DNA from: Lutibacter sp.
Lineage (GTDB): Bacteria; Bacteroidota; Bacteroidia; Flavobacteriales; Flavobacteriaceae
DNA length: 10,118 bases
NCBI GenBank assembly: GCA_004195315.1
Contig: SDWL01000041.1
Span: 1 to 10,118, forward strand
Direction: 5' to 3'
Of the stretch, positions 6,440-10,118 are shown piece by piece; within the stretch, counting starts at the first letter, position 1, and every line of letters starts with the position of its first letter. The notes under the pieces are model-generated. The model was not told the DNA's origin. It saw only the letters and a list, made by a program, of their open reading frames with translations, and searched no databases. Position numbers and translations under genes: made by a program.

Positions 6440-8050
6440 TTATATTTTCTTATCAATTTTTGATTTAATTACTTCAGGATTAGTAATTATAAATTCAGTC
6501 CGTCTATTTTTTTGGTGCTCATCTTCTGAACATTTAACTCCATTTGAACAGTGGTTCGTCAGATTTTTTTCTCCATATCCTTTGCCTGTTAACTGACTAG
6601 TTGGGATACCTTTTGCAAACATATATTCCACTGTTGAGTTTGCCCTTCTAGATGATAATTTATAGTTATAAGCATCAGGACCTCTAGAATCACAATGCGC
6701 TCCAAATTCTACAATTACGTTAGGGTATTTTTTTAGAATTTCAATAGCTTTCTCTAACTCTTGTGCTGCATCGGGCCTTATATTTGATCTATCAAAATCA
6801 AAATAAATTGTATTAATTTTCAGTAATACTTTTTCTCCAATTACCACAAATTCTTCATCAGGTTCTAGCGTTAGAACAACTTCGTGTGTTTTTTTATCTT
6901 CATCAGTAGTATTCAAATTTACAGATCCTTTTAGATAATTTTCTAAAGTTCCTACTATTTTATAATTTGAATTACATTCTAAAGGGAATTCAAATATTGC
7001 ATCTTCACCTACAGTTACAGAAAGGCTATCTATTTTAACATTGTTTTTAAATAAGTTAATTAAAGTTCCTGGCAGAAGTAACCCCATTTCACTATCTTTT
7101 ACAATTCCAGTAACAGATTGATTACAAATTACAGGTTTATTTTCTTTGAAATAATAAATATCATCATCTCCTTTTCCTCCATAACGATTTGATGTGAAGT
7201 AACCTTCCAAGGTTTCATTATTTATAATGAAACCAAAATCATCTCGATCGCTATTAATAGGTTCTTCTAAATGTAACGTTGAAAGTACCATATTATTTTC
7301 TAAAGTACTCATATATACATCTAACATACCAAACCCTTCTCTACCATCAGATGAAAAATACAATTCATTATTTCCAACTACATAAGGAAACATTTCATTT
7401 CCAGAAGTATTAATGTCTGGACCTAAATTCATTGGTTTTCCATAAGTGCCATCTTGATGAACCACTACTTTAAAAATATCTGTTTTTCCTAATGTACCTG
7501 GCATATCAGAAACAAAATATAATGTTTTTTGATCTTCACTTAAAGTTGGATGCCCTACAGAATAATGATCATTATTAAACGGTAAATTTGAAATTTCAGA
7601 CCAGTTCCCATTCATATCCTGGGTAGCTTTAAATATTTTTAAACGATTGATTCCTAAAGAATCTTTTCTATATTTTCTTTCAAAATAATTGCTTCGTGTA
7701 AAATAAATCGTTTTTTTATCTTTTGAAAATGCAACATAAGCTTCGTGGAACTTTGTATTTACAATTTTTGATAATTTTTGAATATCATTTAATTCTCCAT
7801 CGTCCCCAATAGTACCAACATATATTTCTAAAAATGGTTGATTATTTCCTTTCCAAAGATTATTTATAATGTAATTTCTTTTTGCAGGTGAAGCAAATAC
7901 CAATTTGTCGTTTCCAAAATAGGTAGTACCAAAATTAGACATTACATTATTCGATGAAATATTTTTTAAAGAATAACGTGGCTCTTCAACTTGTGCATTG
8001 CTTGTAAAAAAACAAAGCAATAAAATTACTATGGCTACTTTTTTCATCAT
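6440..8050 (-). CDS. OmpA-family outer-membrane/peptidoglycan protein with propeller repeats
   Basis: This 536-residue envelope protein has a signal peptide (MMKKVAIVILLLCFFTSNAQ). Residues about 40-300 contain repeated PD40/WD40-like propeller blades, e.g. LSEDQKTLYFVSD (171-183), NNELYFSSDGREGFGMLDVY (227-246) and LEGYFTSNRYGGKGDDDIYY (281-300). A carboxypeptidase-regulatory-like beta domain follows (about 306-397). The C-terminal OmpA domain (about 408-524) has IYFDFDRSNIRPDA (415-428), HCDSRG (452-457) and YNYKLSSRRA (461-470). Asp454 and Arg469 have the same 15-residue spacing as the diaminopimelate-binding Asp/Arg pair of E. coli OmpA, so peptidoglycan binding is expected. Cys501 and Cys507 may form a disulfide. 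It starts 19 bases after the PorP/SprF-like gene. This arrangement is common in Flavobacteriia beside type B CTD proteins, where the pair probably anchors or supports the surface protein. The exact role is inferred; the second ATG (8047) is an equally possible start. Confidence 0.9.
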   Translation of the reverse strand: MMKKVAIVILLLCFFTSNAQVEEPRYSLKNISSNNVMSNFGTTYFGNDKLVFASPAKRNYIINNLWKGNNQPFLEIYVGTIGDDGELNDIQKLSKIVNTKFHEAYVAFSKDKKTIYFTRSNYFERKYRKDSLGINRLKIFKATQDMNGNWSEISNLPFNNDHYSVGHPTLSEDQKTLYFVSDMPGTLGKTDIFKVVVHQDGTYGKPMNLGPDINTSGNEMFPYVVGNNELYFSSDGREGFGMLDVYMSTLENNMVLSTLHLEEPINSDRDDFGFIINNETLEGYFTSNRYGGKGDDDIYYFKENKPVICNQSVTGIVKDSEMGLLLPGTLINLFKNNVKIDSLSVTVGEDAIFEFPLECNSNYKIVGTLENYLKGSVNLNTTDEDKKTHEVVLTLEPDEEFVVIGEKVLLKINTIYFDFDRSNIRPDAAQELEKAIEILKKYPNVIVEFGAHCDSRGPDAYNYKLSSRRANSTVEYMFAKGIPTSQLTGKGYGEKNLTNHCSNGVKCSEDEHQKNRRTEFIITNPEVIKSKIDKKI

Positions 8051-8069
8051 TTTTAAGTTTTATTATCCA

Positions 8070-8996
8070 TTAAAAGAATCTAGGTGATACTCCATATCTT
8101 GAATTACTAATTGTTATTAACAATATAATTTCGTGCGATCCTGAATTGAAATCACCAAGATTTGTTATGGTATAATCATACGCATATCCTATTCTTATCA
8201 ATGGAGCTACTTCAATATTCATTAAAGCACTAACAGAATCATCTGCTCTCCATGATAGACCAAATTCTAATTTATTATTTATTAATACATTCCCTGAAAA
8301 ATCAATTGAAAGTGGAGCTCCACCCGCACCTTTTAATAATACTGAAGGCTTTAATTTTAAATGATCATTTAATTCAAATACATACCCACTTGTTAAAAAG
8401 TAATGCATCTTTTCCGCAGCAGAACTAATTATTCCTCCTTTTTTCTTAAGATGAAATTGGTTGAGCATATTTGGCATTGATAGTCCTAAATAAAAATGAT
8501 CAGTATAATAAAAGGCACCTGCTCCAAAATTAGCATAGGAATTATTGATATCATTATTAAATACATCGTCAGGAAGGTTATCTCCCAAATCTAAGTTACT
8601 TAAGTTGGCATCTAAAAAAGTTAGCCCCCCTTTTACTCCAAATGCTAAATTCCCATATTCTGATGTTTGAATTGTATAAGAAAAATCTACAAATAAATTC
8701 TGCTCTTTTACTGGACCAATCTCATCAGCAAAAATAGACAAGCCTAATCCTACATTTTTCTTTATTGGTGCATTTATTGTTGCTACCGTCGTCTTGGGTG
8801 CACCGTCTAATCCAACCCACTGTGTTCTATGTAGCAAACCAATGTTTAGTGTTCCTAGTGAACCTGCATAAGCGGGATTTACTATATGCATATTATACAT
8901 ATATTGTGTGTATTGCGGATCTTGCTGACTATAAAGTGAATGAATCGTCAACAAAGTAAGTATACTCAATATTATTTTTATTCTTTTCATAAACAT
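8070..8996 (-). CDS. PorP/SprF-family type IX secretion membrane protein
   Basis: This 308-residue outer-membrane barrel of the PorP/SprF family has an N-terminal signal peptide ending near LYSQ. The mature protein opens with the family signature QQDPQYTQYMYNMHIVNPAYAGS, followed by HRTQWVGLDGAPKT. Alternating beta strands follow, including the glycine-rich segment NSYANFGAGAFYYTDHFYLGLSMPN (split as NSYANFGAGAF and YYTDHFYLGLSMPN), and it ends in the aromatic SPRFF, as in outer-membrane proteins. PorP and SprF take part in type IX secretion and gliding; SprF-like proteins are needed for secretion or attachment of neighbouring type B CTD proteins such as SprB. The gene lies 32 bases after just such a protein and 19 bases before an OmpA-family gene, so it is most likely the dedicated partner of the upstream surface protein and not the core PorP. 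The start may be the ATG at 8996 or the one at 8990 (MKRIKIIL), which leaves a slightly shorter signal peptide. Confidence 0.92.
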   Translation of the reverse strand: MFMKRIKIILSILTLLTIHSLYSQQDPQYTQYMYNMHIVNPAYAGSLGTLNIGLLHRTQWVGLDGAPKTTVATINAPIKKNVGLGLSIFADEIGPVKEQNLFVDFSYTIQTSEYGNLAFGVKGGLTFLDANLSNLDLGDNLPDDVFNNDINNSYANFGAGAFYYTDHFYLGLSMPNMLNQFHLKKKGGIISSAAEKMHYFLTSGYVFELNDHLKLKPSVLLKGAGGAPLSIDFSGNVLINNKLEFGLSWRADDSVSALMNIEVAPLIRIGYAYDYTITNLGDFNSGSHEIILLITISNSRYGVSPRFF

Positions 8997-9028
8997 GTTA
9001 TTTAAGTGTTATAAAAACTTTCAATTTA

Positions 9029-10118
9029 TTATCTATTTAAGTATAAATAACCCGCTCTTGGTTTAGCGTCATCTTTGTTAAAATATAAGGTGTAAAAATA
9101 TGTTCCCACAGGAACCTGTTTGTTACCCATTGTCATTCTTCCATTTGAATATCCATCCCACCAAATAGGTTCTGTCAAAGGATTTCCGCTATGTTTATAA
9201 TCATAAACCACAACTCCCCATCTATTGTATATTACCATTTTAAAATTTGGATATAAATTAACTAAACCTTCAACATCAAACAGTTCATGCACTCCATCCC
9301 CATTTGGTGAAAATCCATCAGGGATTATAAGTTCAGCTCCTAAAACTCCCGCAACAATAACAGTCACTTCTCCTGTATCGCATAAGCCATGATTATCACA
9401 TACTTCATAAGTAAAAATATCATCTCCAATGAAGTCTAAATCTGGTGCGTATGTAACACTTCCATCAATATTTACAAGAACAGTACCATTATTTGGATTA
9501 TTAATTATGGATACTGAATTTGGATCTATTGTTCCATCTGCATCAGAGTCATTTGCCAAGATATCAATATCCACGGGAATATTTGCTTCAGTTTCAGCAA
9601 GGTCATCTTCCGCAATTGGAGGTATCTGAATGATTACAAAAACACTATCTGAAATTGGTCCTAAAACGGCTCCTGATGGATCTGAACCTGTAACATTTAC
9701 AGTATTATCAACATCTCCATCATTGTCTACAGTTCCTGTTGAATCAACTCCAAAACCTGAAATTGCCTCTTCAGTTACTGTATAGCTTCCCTGATAAGTC
9801 CAGATTTCACCAACATCTAACTTATCATTTGAATTATCATCTCCACTAATTAGAGTTAAATCTACCAAAAGATCAATGACTTCTATATTACTTATAGCAA
9901 ATGTTGCAGAATTAGCTACAGTTACTGTATAGTTTATAATATTTCCTACTGCAGATATTTCCAATAAATCAGCTGTTTTAATAACACTATAGAACGGATT
10001 TCCATTATTTGAGTAATCAATTTCAACAGCTGCTGAAGCTTGCTCTGTTAAATCTGTGCCATCCGGTGCTTCTCCTGTGACAATCACAGTATTGTTTACA
10101 TAACCACTGGCTATCGGA
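9029..10118 (-). CDS. Large secreted surface protein with type B (gliding-type) CTD, 5'-truncated by window end
   Basis: The frame stays open to the window edge. The GTG at 10085-10087 is internal, since upstream codons read PIASGYVNNTV and complete a repeat that ends NTVIVTGEAPDG. About 362 C-terminal residues are visible. They are the tail of one DUF11/DUF7507-like repeat, a second such repeat (about 9997-9629, with GDDNSNDKLDVGEIWTYQG and a closing NTVNVTGSDPSG), a cadherin/Ig-like domain (about 9622-9347, AEDDLAETEANIPVDIDILA and GSVTYAPDLDFIGDDIFTYE), and the C-terminal domain (about 9331-9032). That domain has IPDGFSPNGDG, VIYNRWGVVVYDY, WWDGYSN and VPVGTYFYTLYF, the pattern of gliding-motility-associated (CHU_C, type B) sorting domains read by the type IX secretion system. 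It is therefore a cell-surface or released repeat protein, perhaps an adhesin. Aspartate-rich loops suggest calcium binding. It lies upstream of its probable PorP/SprF-like and OmpA-like partners. Ligand and full length are unknown. Confidence 0.92.
   Translation of the reverse strand, partial: PIASGYVNNTVIVTGEAPDGTDLTEQASAAVEIDYSNNGNPFYSVIKTADLLEISAVGNIINYTVTVANSATFAISNIEVIDLLVDLTLISGDDNSNDKLDVGEIWTYQGSYTVTEEAISGFGVDSTGTVDNDGDVDNTVNVTGSDPSGAVLGPISDSVFVIIQIPPIAEDDLAETEANIPVDIDILANDSDADGTIDPNSVSIINNPNNGTVLVNIDGSVTYAPDLDFIGDDIFTYEVCDNHGLCDTGEVTVIVAGVLGAELIIPDGFSPNGDGVHELFDVEGLVNLYPNFKMVIYNRWGVVVYDYKHSGNPLTEPIWWDGYSNGRMTMGNKQVPVGTYFYTLYFNKDDAKPRAGYLYLNR

Noticed and set aside
8765..8959. 64-codon plus-strand ORF.
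   Set aside because: It lies wholly antisense to the PorP/SprF-like gene and has no recognisable protein features.
9429..9629. 66-codon plus-strand ORF.
   Set aside because: It lies wholly antisense to the cadherin-like domain of the surface protein, with no independent support.
10085..10087. GTG as the start of the surface protein.
   Set aside because: The frame is open upstream to the window edge and upstream codons complete a conserved repeat motif; there is no signal peptide.

Overview
The window is AT-rich bacterial DNA, most likely from a member of the Bacteroidota, family Flavobacteriaceae. Three things point there. Start codons are preceded by A-rich stretches and not by Shine-Dalgarno sites. 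A TTTG / TAnnTTTG promoter of the Bacteroidetes type is visible. A type IX secretion cassette (PorP/SprF-like barrel, OmpA-like protein, surface protein with a type B C-terminal domain) lies at the right end. The contig begins with a 19-base Tn5/Nextera mosaic-end adapter, so the first gene is cut by a sequencing or assembly artefact and the window starts at a contig edge.

Left part, + strand (1-6341): aspartate-family amino-acid biosynthesis. A 5'-truncated lysA (diaminopimelate decarboxylase, last step to lysine) is followed by a likely terminator. Next comes a 405-base intergenic region and then the tightly packed threonine operon: thrA (fused aspartokinase / homoserine dehydrogenase), thrB (homoserine kinase) and thrC (threonine synthase). 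Together these take aspartate to aspartyl-phosphate and aspartate semialdehyde to threonine; the semialdehyde dehydrogenase is not in the window.

The most notable feature is in the intergenic region. A consensus Bacteroidetes promoter (1367-1396) is followed at once by a 31-codon ORF (1401-1496) whose last ten codons read GTTTTSTITL. It ends about 100 bases upstream of thrA. This looks like a threonine-operon leader peptide, similar in logic to E. coli thrL, and it is followed by alternative, mutually exclusive RNA pairings. The predicted transcription start falls almost on its ATG, so the leader may be translated from a leaderless transcript. ThrA also keeps the two ACT-domain glutamines expected for threonine feedback, so control may act on both expression and enzyme activity.

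Right part, - strand (6440-10118): read in transcription order, a large secreted surface protein (5' end outside the window; DUF11/DUF7507-like repeats, a cadherin/Ig-like domain and a gliding-motility-type CTD), a PorP/SprF-family outer-membrane barrel, and an OmpA-family protein with propeller repeats and a peptidoglycan-binding domain. The gaps are 32 and 19 bases, consistent with one operon. The two blocks converge on a large interrupted stem-loop (6355-6432), which probably terminates the minus-strand transcript.
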